The translations under genes were made by a program, and so were the position numbers. The notes beneath the pieces were generated by a model. That model had not been told where the DNA came from and made no database searches. It saw only the letters and a program-made list of their open reading frames with translations. A stretch of 64,000 bases of DNA, taken from Micrasema longulum (taxonomy: Eukaryota; Arthropoda; Insecta; Trichoptera; Brachycentridae). This document shows positions 42,960-53,948 of this stretch, one piece after another (positions within the stretch are counted from its first letter, which is position 1; every line of letters starts with the position of its first letter). The stretch is taken from positions 1 to 64,000 of the forward strand of contig JAGVSM010001699.1 in NCBI GenBank assembly GCA_022494885.1. Reading direction: 5' to 3'.

Positions 42960-43350
42960 GGGAATTATTTAGTAATAATCTAAATCGCATTAGCAATAGA
43001 TCCGATAGAATACTATCAGTTCCAGGATGCAGAACTAAGTTCGCACAGAGGCACTCCTTACATGTTGGTCTAAGATCCTTCAATCTTCTACCTAAACAAT
43101 TACAAAACATTTTCTTCTATCTTTTGTTCTATCAGCATACGTTAATCTTGTTTTTTTTTTCTTTCTTCATGCTTATGTCAAACCATATTTATATGCTATA
43201 AACTTTTAAATCATTAAAAAAGGAATGGACCACACTAGGACGCTAAAGTCTTTGTGGGCACTTTTTCCAAATTATGTTATAGCTTAATTTTAAGATTTAT
43301 TTTTGTAATAAAAATTCTATTTCAATATATGTTTAAAAAATAAACAAATT
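42960..43350 (+). pseudogene. LINE-K ORF2 C-terminal fragment and 3' UTR
   Basis: The frame reads RILSVPGCRTKFAQRHSLHV then GLRSFNLLPKQLQNI. This is the last conserved part of ORF2 (VPxxRTxFxxxSxxxxGxxxxNxLPxxI). A 3' UTR with GGACCACACTAGGACGCTAA follows. Confidence 0.7.
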
Positions 43351-43467
43351 AAAATTAAAATTTCAAAAAATATTACCAAAATAGTCAATAATAGCTGACC
43401 CGAAGATTCTGAGAACAGAAGAGTAAAAACAGTAATTTATCGATTTATGTGATAATGTGATTACAAT

Positions 43468-43622
43468 TTACGCCTCAGGTACCAGTATAGGGACTATGAA
43501 ATATTGTAGTGTAAAAACACACTTTTTAAATAATATTTTATATCAACCATGCCGGGAATCGAGCCCTAGACCTCTTGCACAGTGGGCGAATGCGCTGACC
43601 ATTACACCACGACGCCGACAAA
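43468..43622 (-). mobile_element. SINE1 copy, 3' truncated
   Basis: Reverse box B GGGAATCGAGCCC and box A CCATTACACCAC are present. The body stops after CCTCAGGTACCAG. Confidence 0.8.
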
Positions 43623-43694
43623 TCCGTTGCATGTGATAACAAAATAAATTGTTTCACTTAAATTAGAAATTTTAAGTTTCAATTAAATTTATTT

Positions 43695-43800
43695 GTTTAT
43701 AGAATCACTTTGTTAAGCGCCCGTGAGGTATTATTATATTACGAAAATAGCGCTTTATAAGTTATCCAAAATAACAATAATAATAATACGTTATAGTTGA
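43695..43800 (+). mobile_element. LINE 3' tail (GCGC-hairpin family)
   Basis: AATCACTTTGTTAAGCGCCC, GAGGTATTAT and GCGCTTTATAAGTTATCC, ending AATAATAATAAT. Confidence 0.7.
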
Positions 43801-44590
43801 GTTATAATTGCATTTTTTTTATTTAATTTTTTTACACAAATGTCATGTTTTGTTAAATATTATTATGCAAGTATTTGTCATTTATTTACCATCAATCTTT
43901 ACCTTTCAAAATCCTTTTTTTTAAATAATTCTTAATATTGAGTTCTGTAATTTTTTTGGTTAGACGAAAAATTAAAAATACGCACGTAATTAAGAAATCT
44001 TTGCGTTTTCAAAGATTTTGATGTTTTTCTACATTCCGACCGCAGGCTGAGTTTTTAAAATCTTTTTTCTAATGCTGTAAAGTTAGATTGGAAATTCTTA
44101 AGCTATCCTCCCTATAAAGAATTACGTTTTCTAACTTATTTAATTAAATCTACAGCAATATATCACCCTAAGTTAGATTTAGCACGGGTGAAATAAAGGC
44201 TTTTAAATTTAAACCGAATGAGAGTTAAACGTTCTACTTATCGCAAAATTGAAAACACAGTACTAATAGTGAAAAAAAATAATTGAAAGATCGTGTCTTA
44301 AATTATAAGTCGATAAGTCAAAATAGGTACAAAAATAAAAAGGAACTATTTCCTAATTACCAGATACTTCAGTTTTTTTTATTTACATTTGAAATAGTTT
44401 AATTTATAAAAAAGTAAATAAACACAACTTTGTTTCTAACCACTTATGTTTTAAAGCTATTTTATAAAGGTATACTTAACTATTTTTTTACATTTTTCTC
44501 TTTCCAATTGTTCAATCCAAGATTCTCTTACTATTTAAACAAATTATTCCCTGGATATTATGAATACTTTTGTGTTATTTACATCAATTT
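43801..44590. other. AT-rich stretch, nothing recognised
   Basis: No gene or element was recognised. Confidence 0.4.
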
Positions 44591-44594
44591 TTAC

Positions 44595-45312
44595 TTAACA
44601 TATTACAACAGAGATGAAGAACATTTAATAGAAGGTGATATAGAAGTCCAGGCATCTACAGGGCTTATGACCTGTCAATGGCTGGTTTAAGTGGCCACTT
44701 TATGTAGGTACTACAACATTCCCCATTACGCTTATTTTTAGCGAATATCCACACCAGGTAACATTTTTGGTTTTTGTATATATGCTACGAATCAAGAACC
44801 CATCTACAAGCGAGTTGGAAGCGCCATCTATGTATTGATATTGAAGTTAAGTATTTAATTAGCAGATTACTTTATTTTATGTAGTTAAGACTCATCAGCC
44901 GAGTTAAATTAACACTGTGTAACATTCACCATTCTGCCTATATTTGAACATCTATATTCCTTCAATTCTTTCATCTGTTGATGCTTGTGAAGTTAAAGAG
45001 CTGAAACTTTTATTTATGCAGGTGAGATTCAACGAATTGAATTATTTCACCTACATACTAGGCAACGCCTGAAAATATTATTTTTTTCAATTTCTATACT
45101 TCTTCATGGACCAGGTAATTTATCAACAATATTTTGAGACTGTCCAAATTTTTGTAGACAAGGACTGGATTCAATTCCCTGGGGAGCTGTTTATATTAAC
45201 ATATTACAACAGAGATGAAGAACATTTAAGAGAAGGTAATATAGAAGTCCGGGCATCTACAGGGCTTATGACTTATGGCTTGTCTACAAAAATTTGGACA
45301 AACTCAAAATCT
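44595..45312 (+). repeat. Family A head-to-tail array with inverted end
   Basis: TTAACATATTACAACAGAGA starts at 44595 and recurs at ~45198. A foreign ~190-bp piece (44746-44930) lies in the first unit. The last ~45 bp are inverted (CTTGTCTACAAAAATTTGGA). Flanks AATTTTTAC (left) and AATTTTAC (right) may be the target duplication. Confidence 0.75.
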
Positions 45313-45401
45313 AATTTTACGTTATTATTTTCATTATTTCCATATGTTTGAATAAAGATATTCCATTTTGTAATGTACATATTTATGAATAAATAAAATT
45401 G

Positions 45402-46177
45402 ATTATTATGAAAATAAAACTTTATCATCAGTGTTACACAATTTTATTATTTTACAAGAACACACCTATAGTTTTGGGAGAGCACTCCTCCTATCGATGG
45501 GTGATAAAAAACGAATATAATAAACACAGAATATTGCTCACAAAGTCATAGAATCTAAACAAAAAATAAACTAATTAATCAGTGAAACTTAGAGCAGGGG
45601 GTTTTTTTCCCTTATCTAAGGTGTTAGCATATCAATGGATGGTTATCTAAAGTACAGATATGAAAACATGATCAATGAGAGACAGGACAGTAAGTCGAAT
45701 TTATTTCTTACCCCTCGCCTTTATTGACTATGTTCCCTTTGCGACTACCCTCACCCCACTCACCCTCTTAGACCCGCGTCTGTTAACACTCTCCTAGCCG
45801 AGCGATGTCTTCCCACACATTAAATCTTAGACTTAATTATTGCAACTTCCACTTATGTGCTAAATTTTAAGAAATAAATTCGACTTAGTCTCCTGTCCCT
45901 CATTGATCATGTTTTCATATATATACTTTAGATAACCATTAATTCATATGCTAACACCTTAGATAAGGGAAAAAAACCCCCCTGCTCTAAGTTTCACTGT
46001 TCAATTTGTTTATTTTTTGCTTAGATTCTATGACTTTGTGAACAATATTCTGTGTTTATTATATTCGTTTTATATCACCCGTCGATGGGAGGAGTGCTCC
46101 CCCGAAACTATAGTTGTGTTCTTATAAAATAATACAATTGTGTAACACTGATAGCAAAGTTTTATTTTCATAATAAT
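45402..46177. mobile_element. Long-TIR element, 309-bp arms
   Basis: Arms 45402-45710 and 45869-46177 are inverted copies at ~90 %, starting ATTATTATGAAAATAAAAC and ending inward at CGAATTTATTTCTTA. The 158-bp centre (CCCTCGCC ... TTAATTATTGC) has no ORF. Each arm contains a C-run (CCCCCCTGCTCT). No TSD was certain. Confidence 0.85.
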
Positions 46178-46204
46178 GTATAATGAAGTGTTACGAAGTG
46201 AATG

Positions 46205-46428
46205 CCGATTCAATTAAAAATAAAATTGAAATTGAAATTGAAAAATTGCAATTTAACTGCTAAACTGTCGATATGTTCAGAAAAATAGGTCCATATTATC
46301 CGCGAATTCAATAAGCGAATTGTCGTATTGATGGATGAATTTTGACTTGTATTCGTACGGCATCTAGGTGCGTAAAAGAGTGCATGAGATCTCGCTGTAG
46401 TAAAGTTATTGGGAACATACAAACTGAC
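46205..46428 (-). pseudogene. LINE ORF2 C-terminal fragment
   Basis: A 70-codon minus frame reads YVPNNFTTARSHALFYAPRC then RTNTSQNSSINTTIRLLNS and IDSLAVKLQFF. This is the 'YVPxxxxRxxxLFxxPRxRTNxxxNSPxxRxxRLxN' end of ORF2. Confidence 0.7.
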
Positions 46429-46489
46429 TAAGTATTAACCATTGAGTAAATAAAAATATTTAAATTATCACCATTAGTATGTATTTTTA

Positions 46490-46795
46490 ATAATTGTATC
46501 TCAAAGGGTGTATTTCCTGATAAGTTTTAAATTTCGATTATAGTACCGATTCACAAATCAGGTCCTACTTGTAAAACTGATAATTATAAACCAATATCAT
46601 TGATTTCACAATTAGAAAAAATCCTAGAAATATTTATTAAAAAAAGAATTATGAATTTTATGGAAACTAATTATATTTTGTCAAAAAAAAAATATAAAAA
46701 AATAACCAGTTTGGATTTAGACCTAATTGGAGTACAAATGATGCAATATTTAAATATTAAAAAAAAGAAAGAAATATTAGCGTTCTTATAATTAA
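46490..46795 (+). pseudogene. LINE reverse-transcriptase N-terminal fragment
   Basis: Frames read SIIVPIHKSGPTCKTDNYKP then ISLISQLEKILEIFIKKRI and FMETNYILSKKKY. This matches RT motif 0-1 ('PxxWKxxxIxPIxKxGdxxxxxNYRPISLLxxxxKxxExxIxxRL'). Confidence 0.8.
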
Positions 46796-46945
46796 CCCTA
46801 ATATTTCAATTTTGGTGGCCATTTTCAACAAGTTGTAAATAACTCACTATAAGAAAATGGAAATCAAGTTGGGGTAGAGTGGAGTTTGAGCCTCGGACCT
46901 CCGGCCCGTGAGTTTGCAACACTAGCCACGGGACCACAACCCAAA
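46796..46945 (-). mobile_element. SINE2 copy
   Basis: In reverse sense the head GGGTTGTGGTCCCGTGGCTA ... GTCCGAGGCTCAAACTCC is followed by the body TGAGTTATTTACAACTTGTT and CACCAAAATTGAAATAT. Confidence 0.8.
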
Positions 46946-48087
46946 TTAGGGGATGGATCTTTGATAATAATAGAAGAAATTATGAAAAGCCTAAAATACA
47001 AAGCTCTATTGGAGAAGCATTTGAGTACAGAACAAAGTGAATGTTGTCCTAATGATGAGGCTGTATTTCAACAGGACTCAGCTTCTTGCCACGTATCGAA
47101 GTTTATGCTCAATATATAGTTGGATATATATAGTTGGATAATTTATATAGCGCCATTTTTGTGAAAATCACCTCAAGGGCGCTGTACAATTAATAAATAT
47201 CCCAGTACGTCTTGCAGCCACAGAGCGCATGGACGGTTGGGATTCTAGTTCCTCGTTTTCAATTAAGATCAATAAAAAATTATAACAGATAGGAGCTAGA
47301 TTACAGGACGTCTTGCAGCTACAGAGCGCATAGACAGTTAGAAATTTAGCCCCCATTTACACATTTTAAAAATTGACAAATAAATTTAGTGTATTAATGA
47401 TACTAAAAAATAATATGAATAATAAAAAGGAGTAAGATTACAACACGTCTTGCAGCTACTAAGCGCATAGACGATTGGAATTCTAGACTCCATTTATAAA
47501 ATTAAGGTATTTTTAAGTTGGTATATGAAAGCTAGATAACCAATCATCGTGCAGCTACAAAGCGCATGAACGAGTGGAATTCTAGCAAAGTTAGAATGAT
47601 ATCAATAAATTTATAAAAAATAGAGCATAGTAGTAAGTTTGTCAAGTGTTCATGCCAAGAACTAAGCAATAAAAAACTAAATAAATAAAGCACTGTATCA
47701 ACTCCATGGTTAACAAAGGGAGATAGATGTCCGAAGAGAATCTTTTGTAGACAGTAGGTAGATATCGTCACCATGTGGTCCACTAGGCTGCTGGAGAATT
47801 TCTGGAAACGCACGTGTGTAGACGTCTCAAGTATTTCAATGATAAAAAAATAACTCTTTTAGACTGGCCTGGAAATTCATCTGATGAGGTCAGATACCTT
47901 ATAGAAAATTTGTGAATCTAGGATACAACAATTGGACTGCACTACCAAGATAAAGATGGTGGAAGCTGTTATTCATATGTGGTTTCGAGATGACAGAATA
48001 AAATAAAATTGCCGAAGCTCAATTGGTTCAATGTCAAAACGTGTTCAGGCGGTTATAAAAGCAAAAGAGGGACGTACATCCTGTTAA
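46946..48087 (+). pseudogene. Tc1/mariner transposase relic interrupted by a LINE tail
   Basis: Part 1 (46946-47118): GDGSLIIIEEIMKSLKYKAL and AVFQQDSASCHVSKF, the FQQDxAxCH catalytic-D motif of Tc1 transposases. Part 2 (47830-48087): RLKYFNDKKITLLDWPGNSS, EVRYLIENL (DWPGNSxDxxxxENLW) and MSKRVQAVIKAKEGRTSC, the normal C-terminus. Between them is a minus-strand LINE-type insert (47119-47829). The first ~200 residues, including the DNA-binding domain and first catalytic Asp, are missing, and stops are present. Confidence 0.85.
47119..47829 (-). mobile_element. LINE 3' end with four spaced copies of a ~41-bp box
   Basis: The extreme end (47135-47190) is the GCGCC...GGGCGC hairpin tail of the LINE family at 60240. 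Upstream in element sense come four boxes (plus strand ACGTCTTGCAGCTACAGAGC then GCATGGACGG, at ~47208, 47309, 47446 and 47547), each preceded by GCTAGAT(A/T)ACA. Spacing is about 101, 137 and 101 bp. The part at 47600-47829 is not recognised. Confidence 0.65.
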
Positions 48088-48556
48088 ATAAAAAATAAAA
48101 ATTATGATTGTACGTTAGAGTGGGCCGATGATGTATGAGGCTTTTTATTTTTTTAGACATCAAAGTGAAAAGGGTCCTAAAAGTTGCATTTTAAATCACA
48201 TTGAACGTAAAAATTATTTAAAAAAATATTCCATACTACTTTTGTCACTACCTCAACCGAGGTTTGAAGTTTATCACTGTCTGAACATTTTGTTTATTAT
48301 CTATATTGATAAAATTATTTTTGTCAGTAAATAAATAACCTAATTACATTACAAATTCAAACACGCTTTAAAACTATCGAAATGCAAAAAGTTTACACTC
48401 CGCGGAACTGATTTCGTTGAGCGCCTGACTAATATTGACGAAAACAATGGCCCATTAAAACAATGCTACCATTTATTACGAAACAGAGTGCAACTCACGC
48501 CCTTAGATGCTTATTTAATAAGATTTAATGCACATTATAAAATTTAATTGGACTGA
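48088..48556. other. AT-rich stretch, nothing recognised
   Basis: No gene or element was recognised. Confidence 0.4.
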
Positions 48557-48565
48557 TTTACTAAA

Positions 48566-48804
48566 GCTAGGGTTTCCTAGGACAGCGGGCCCGTATTTTA
48601 ACGGCCGTAGTGAACGGTGATGCAGTGGACAGCCGTCGTAACGGTGACTAGAGTGTGGTTTTCTAGGAAAACGGTGTTATCAACACCATTTAACACCGTT
48701 TTCCTAGGAAACTACTCTCTAGTCGACGTTACGACGGCTGTCACTGCATCACCGTTCACTACGGCCGTTAAAATACGGGCACCGCTGTCCTAGGAAACCC
48801 TAGC
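48566..48804. mobile_element. 239-bp near-perfect foldback element with 9-bp target duplication
   Basis: The element reads GCTAGGGTTTCCTAGGACAG at the left and its complement at the right. The arms (~114 bp) pair almost fully around the loop TCAACACCATT. CTAGGAAA also recurs near the loop. Flanks TTTACTAAA (48557-48565) and TTTACTCAA (48805-48813) fit a 9-bp TSD with one difference. GC content is about 50 %. TSD length and long TIRs fit a Mutator-type MITE. Confidence 0.85.
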
Positions 48805-48813
48805 TTTACTCAA

Positions 48814-49650
48814 ATTCGAAATGACAGCTGGCTCAGAGCAAAAAATCGACTTTTACGAAAACTTCAAGCTCTGGTTAAAGGCCAAAAGTAGTATCGCATT
48901 CTGAGTAATCCAAAAAGAATGTTTTTAGACCGCTTTCATTTCTAAATTCGGAAAAAAAATTATCGGCCCACGTCTTCTGTAACTCAAAATATTAATAAAA
49001 AACGTATTTTATGATTACAAAGAATTTTATTCCATTAATTCCGACAGTGCTGTATTTTCAACTACGACGTTTTTAACTTCCTATTATAATTGCGGCTCGG
49101 ATGTTTAATAAATACACACGTTATACTTCTAAGGGTAAAATACCCCCAAAGAAATAAGGTTTATTTTCTTTCCCTTAAAATTTGTTATTGTTTATGAGTC
49201 CGCTTTTGCCGTGTACTAAGTGAGTGCTGATATTTTATTATCCATTATGTTTCAATTGTTGCGCTTAATATTACCTTAAGTTTTCATATAAAAGCTTTTA
49301 AGAGCTCCAAGTGTATTTTTAAAAGGTAGGTAAGCTCTCGCGAGATATGAAAAAACATTTTTGCCGAATTTTAAGAATAAAACAAAAGCTCACTTTTCTA
49401 CTGTCAAATAAGTTTTTATTTTCCCTTTTATGAGAAAATATATTAAGCCATCTATTCAAATATAAAAACAAAAAACAGATGCATTATATTTTTTATGGAT
49501 GATTTATAAACTCTTGCTCGGGTAATATTGTAAATACAACTCACGATTCTGTAGTATATCAAAAACAGAGGAAATTTTGTATTTCTTGACTTAAGAAAAG
49601 TAAAAGAGCTGAAAAACCTTAATTTTTAATTTCATTACTTCTTATTTATG
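48814..49650. other. AT-rich stretch, nothing recognised
   Basis: No gene or element was recognised. Confidence 0.4.
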
Positions 49651-49714
49651 TTTAAAGCATTAATTTTGTCGCCTAACATTTGAACTTATTTAATAAATAT
49701 TGGCACATAACCAC

Positions 49715-49775
49715 TTACCGACTTTTTAAGTCAAGACGTACCCGTCTCTTTGTCAGGACACTCAGAGTTATCAGA
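49715..49775 (-). other. Hammerhead-like core, damaged copy
   Basis: In minus sense CTGACAA, stem GAGAC..GTCTT; the GAAA and following CCGGTAG are deleted. Confidence 0.35.
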
Positions 49776-49794
49776 AATTGCTAATCATCTTATA

Positions 49795-50575
49795 TTAACA
49801 TATTACAACAGAGATAAGGAACGTTTAAGAAAAGGTAATAATAATGTATGGATAATTTATAAAGCGCCATTTTTGTGAAAATCACCTCAAGGGCGCTGTA
49901 CGATAAATAAATATCCCAACACGTCTTGCAGCTACAGAGCGCATGGACGGTTGGGATTCTAGTTCCTCGTCTCCAATTATGATATATAACAATTATGATA
50001 TATATGAGCTAGATAACAGAACGTCTTGCAGCTACAGAGCGCATGGACAATAAGAAATCTAGCCCCAATTTACATTTTTATTTTTAAATTTTTTATTTGA
50101 CAATGAAGTTTAGAGTTTAAGTAATATTTTAAAAACGAAATAAAAATCAAATTTATAAAGTTGGATGTTAGATAACAACAAGTCTTGCAGCTACTGAGCG
50201 CATAGACGGTTGAAATTCAAGACCTCATGTATCTGCCTAGATTTTTATATGCCTAGATTTCTATATATGTATATTATATAGGAATCTAGGCATCTACAGG
50301 GCTTTTGAACTGTCAATGGCTAGTTTAAGTGGCCACTTTACACACTGTGTAACATTCACCATTTCGCCCATATTTGAACATCTTTATTCCTTCAATCCTT
50401 TCATCTGTTGATGTTTGTGAAGTTAAAGAGCTGAAACCTTTATTTATGCGGGTGAGATTTATCTAATTGAATTATTTCACCTACATACTAGGCAACGCCT
50501 GAAAATGTTATTTTTTTCAATTTCCATCTCCCCAGGGAGTTGAATCCAGTTCTTGTCTACAAAAATTTGGACAAA
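49795..50575 (+). repeat. Family A insertion with its own nested LINE tail
   Basis: It starts TTAACATATTACAACAGAGA at 49796. It is broken at ~49836-50265 by a box-bearing LINE tail and resumes at 50270 (AATCTAGGCATCTACAGGG) to an inverted end (CCCCAGGGAGTTGAATCCAG ... CTCAAAATATTG). Confidence 0.75.
49838..50230 (-). mobile_element. LINE 3' tail with three ~41-bp boxes
   Basis: Same GCGCC...GGGCGC end as at 47135, then boxes at ~49921, 50021 and 50180 (TCTTGCAGCTAC(A/T)GAGCGC). Confidence 0.7.
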
Positions 50576-50732
50576 CTCAAAATATTGCTTGATCATCTTA
50601 TAATTTAAAATCACAATTTTGATAAGGGCACAGGAGTAAAAAAATTACATTCAAATAATAAAAAAGGACTTAAATAAAACAATATGGATATTTTTCACAT
50701 TAAAAAAGCCTTAAATTTTTTTTTTGGTAGAA

Positions 50733-50866
50733 TGGTGAATTTTACACAGTCTAGGGGTCACTTAATCCAGCCGATCTCAGGTAGTTAGCCCTACAAATAC
50801 CTAGACTCCAATATTCCCTTTTCTAAAATGATCTTCATCTCTGTTTCAATACATTTGACTTCTTCT
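50733..50866 (-). repeat. Family A fragment
   Basis: AATGGTGAATTTTACACAGT, CCTAGACTCC and ATCTTCATCTCTGTTTCAAT. Confidence 0.65.
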
Positions 50867-51266
50867 TCTTCTTCGAGCTGCATAATTCATAATGTAAATG
50901 AATTTTGCATTTTATTCACAATTTTAATAAAATTGCGGAACATTGCAGTAGTTAAAATTACTGGCTTTCTAAACTAACATACAAACGAGCTTTTTCTCTT
51001 TGAGTTGTATCAAAATGTTTTATTACGAGTATGGAGAAGGCGCTTTGTGGCATTCAGAAAGCGACAAGGCAGATCCAAAATCAGAGCAGAATTATATCAT
51101 AATTAATTAATTTACTAAACAAACAATGCACCAACGCTTGTTGAAACAAAGGCAAAACGGATGCTGTAAATGCAAACTAAATTTTACTTTACACGGTAGA
51201 GGATACCAGTAAGTATGCCGCATAAAAAATATAAACATTAAATGTAAGAAAATAGTAAAACAAGGT

Positions 51267-53085
51267 GTGTGTGAAAAAAAAAAAATACTAACAAAAAGTG
51301 AGGGAATAAAAATGACAAAAAATTTCCAAGCAAATATTAAAATATTCTGGAAGGCAGTTAAAAATTCCCAAAAAAGTAAGGATAGCGGATGTATGACAAC
51401 AGTAATAGGAAACGATGTAAAAATAGTGACAAATGATAGTGGAATTAAAACAAGATGGAACAACATACTTTGAGGAGGTGTACGAAACGCACACAGGAAA
51501 TATATCCAGCGTACCACCTCCTCAAGTAAACATAAATGCAGATTATGATGCGAAAGAGATAAGTATGGAAGAAATTAAAAATGCTGCTAAGTATATTAAG
51601 AATGGGAAAGCGCAAGGTTATGATAACATTGCCACAGAGTTTATAAAGGCGAGTGGAGAATTAATTTTTGTATGGCTACAAAAGCTCTTTAACCTATGGT
51701 TAGAGGAGGAATACACTCCCCTTGATTGGAGGAGAGCTGTTGTTATGCCTCTTTACAAGGGAAAAAGCTCTAGGGTGGACTGTGGAAACTATAGAGCTAT
51801 CAGTTTTTGAGCGCTGTTGGAAAAATTTACGGCAGAATACTGATTGAGAGAGTAAGAAAAGTGACTAAAGATAGAATTTGGGATATACAAAGTAGATTTA
51901 TGAATGGCAGAGGATGTATGGATCAAATATTTGCTCTGCGCATTTGTTGATCTGCTAAAGACATTTGTTAAAGTTGACAGAGATAAATTGTGGAAGGTTT
52001 TATCGGAGTATGGAGTGAATGGTAACCTGACAAGGGCTATTGCGTCACTGTATAAGGACAGCACAGCATGTGTGAAGGTGAATTGGTCATTTATATCGTG
52101 ATTTAATATTCCTAAAGGAGTCAAACAAGGATGTGTAATGTCACCATGGTTGTTCAACATATACATTGATAACTGTAGGAAAGAATTAAAAATTTTAAGG
52201 ATGGGAGCAAAAATGAGTGGTATAACTGTTAACTGTCTTCTGTATGCGGATGATGCCGTGCTTCTTGCTAGCAGCAAAAAGACCTGCAATTCTTGGTAAC
52301 ATCAACGATGTTTAAAAAGTAGACGATGTATACAAGAAAAACGGTTTGCTTATGAATGTTGATTAATTAAAAGTGATGGTTTTTGAAAGGAGTGAAAATA
52401 TAACTTAATGTGAGATCAGTGTGAACGGAGATATTCTGAATCAGGTAGAAGAATTTGTGTACCTGGGAAGTATGTTTACTAGGGACGGTAAGGCCTAGAA
52501 ATATATTAAAAGGAGGGTGAGTGCCGGGAACAGGATGAACGGTGCACTGAAATCTACTTTGTCAAACAAATGTTTATCGCAGGAGGCTAAACTAGCAGTT
52601 CACAACGGAGTTCAAGTGCCAACTCTAATGTATGGGAGCGAAGTATAGAATTGAAAAATGATGATGAAAGTAGGTTGAATGCTGTTGAAATGCGACCCCT
52701 CAGGCGAATGTGTGGTAAAACGATGTATGATAGGTGCACAAATGTCGGGATCCGTGAAGTGTGTAAGGCTGAGACATGCATTATCGACAGAATCAAGAAA
52801 GGGGTGCTGCGTTGGTTTGGACATGTAGAGCGAATGGACAGCGAAAGAACGGCTAAAAGGATCTACGATGCAAATGTTGATGGATGCAGAAAACGAGGAA
52901 GGCCGAGAAAGACATGGCACGATCAAGTCCATCAAACACTTGAAGATGGACATTTCAAAAGTAGGAATAATCGGCGGGCGTGCATGAGAAGATTTATGAA
53001 TGTAGAGGAAGCGAGGTCTGTATGCCAATATAGAGTGTTATGGCGTTCTATCCTCTCTGCCTATCCCTACGGGGAAACGGCGTGA
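51267..53085 (+). pseudogene. LINE-R ORF2: linker, reverse transcriptase and C-terminus (decayed)
   Basis: The longest LINE in the window, in several frames. Blocks in order: NFQANIKIFWKAVKNSQKSK (51320 on); YIKNGKAQGYDNIATEFIKA and WRRAVVMPLYKGKS, CGNYRAIS (RT motifs 1-2, to 51808); VDRDKLWKVLSEYGVNG (51980); PKGVKQGCVMSPWLFNIYID (52115); LLYADDAVLLAS (catalytic YADD, ~52236-52271); VEEFVYLGSMFTRDGK (52450); and a 144-codon C-terminal frame with IKKGVLRWFGHVERMDSERT, RGRPRKTWHDQV and WRSILSAYPYGET (52651-53085). It ends at the stop with no tail seen. At least five frameshifts and several stops. The endonuclease is missing. Confidence 0.9.
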
Positions 53086-53349
53086 TGGTTTGTTTTTGTT
53101 TGTTTGTTTATAATACTATTAGGAAATAATTAGGTAAACGTTGGTAAAACGTAGTTAACGTAGGTAAAACACTATTTGAAAAGGAATTATTTGTTATTAT
53201 TTAAACCTAAATGTTTGTACTTTATTACGATATCAGATGAGACCAGAATTGTTTATCTAACAGGTTTGTTTTGATAAGCAAAAAAACAATATGGAATGGA
53301 TCACTATGATATTTTATTTTTATTTATAATTTTACAATTTTGTATTACT

Positions 53350-53700
53350 TTTTTTATACAGAATAATGTTCCCTTCCCTCACTGGGGTGTCTCTTGCCGA
53401 GGGAAACATTTTACAATAAGTAAAATGAAACATACCTTAAATAAGTGATTTAACATAGTCAACATAATGAGAAAAGAAAAACGTAATTAATCTAATTATA
53501 ACCTAATTATTATCATAAACATAACAAGCAATATAAACTAAAATATTTTTAAAAAAACATAACAAATTCATATCGACTTGTAGACCAATTTTCATAAACA
53601 AGACACAAATGTTTACCTATACGGCTTGATCTACTCATCGATCCGTGCGCAACCCACCTCCACTATCTATTTCTTAATAGCATTATCCTAAAGATGGCTT
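53350..53700 (-). mobile_element. LINE-L 3' UTR
   Basis: In reverse it aligns with 14620-15130: CACTATCTATTTCTTAATAG, CGATCCGTGCGCAACCCACC, TAACCTAATTAT and CTCACTGGGGTGTC. Confidence 0.8.
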
Positions 53701-53799
53701 TTGCAATGGTAGCTAAAATATCTGATCAAATCCGACAGCTCACAGTATCACCCAAAAAAGAAGCATATTGATAACAGCGACCGTGAAAATTTGTGCACC

Positions 53800-53948
53800 T
53801 ATTTAACAGGTCATAAGCCTTACAAGTGCTTAGACTTCCATATGTCTTTCTCTTAAATGTTCTCAATATCTGTTGTGATTTGTTGGTTCCCTGGGGGTTT
53901 CATTCCGATCCTGTTTAAAAACGTTTGGACAAACTCAAAATATTGCAA
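53800..53948 (-). repeat. Family A fragment
   Basis: ACAGGTCATAAGCC, GCTTAGACTTCCATATG, CTGGGGG..TTCATTCCGATCCTG and TTGGACAAACTCAAAATATT. Confidence 0.7.

Larger units (their letters stand above)
49654..50722 (-). mobile_element. PLE copy split by nested insertions
   Basis: 49654-49794 is the terminal repeat (GCATTAATTTTGT, ATAACCACTTACCGACTTTT, AAGACGTACCCGTCTC). 50576-50722 is the internal part that follows at 24661 in the other copy (ATCATCTTATAA..TAAAATCAC, AGGAGTAAAAA, TTTTTCACA). The block between carries family A and a LINE tail, flanked by ATCATCTTATA on both sides. Confidence 0.7.

Noticed and set aside
48566..48804. miRNA precursor hairpin
   Set aside because: The arms are ~114 bp and almost perfectly paired with a flanking 9-bp duplication, which fits a foldback transposon far better.
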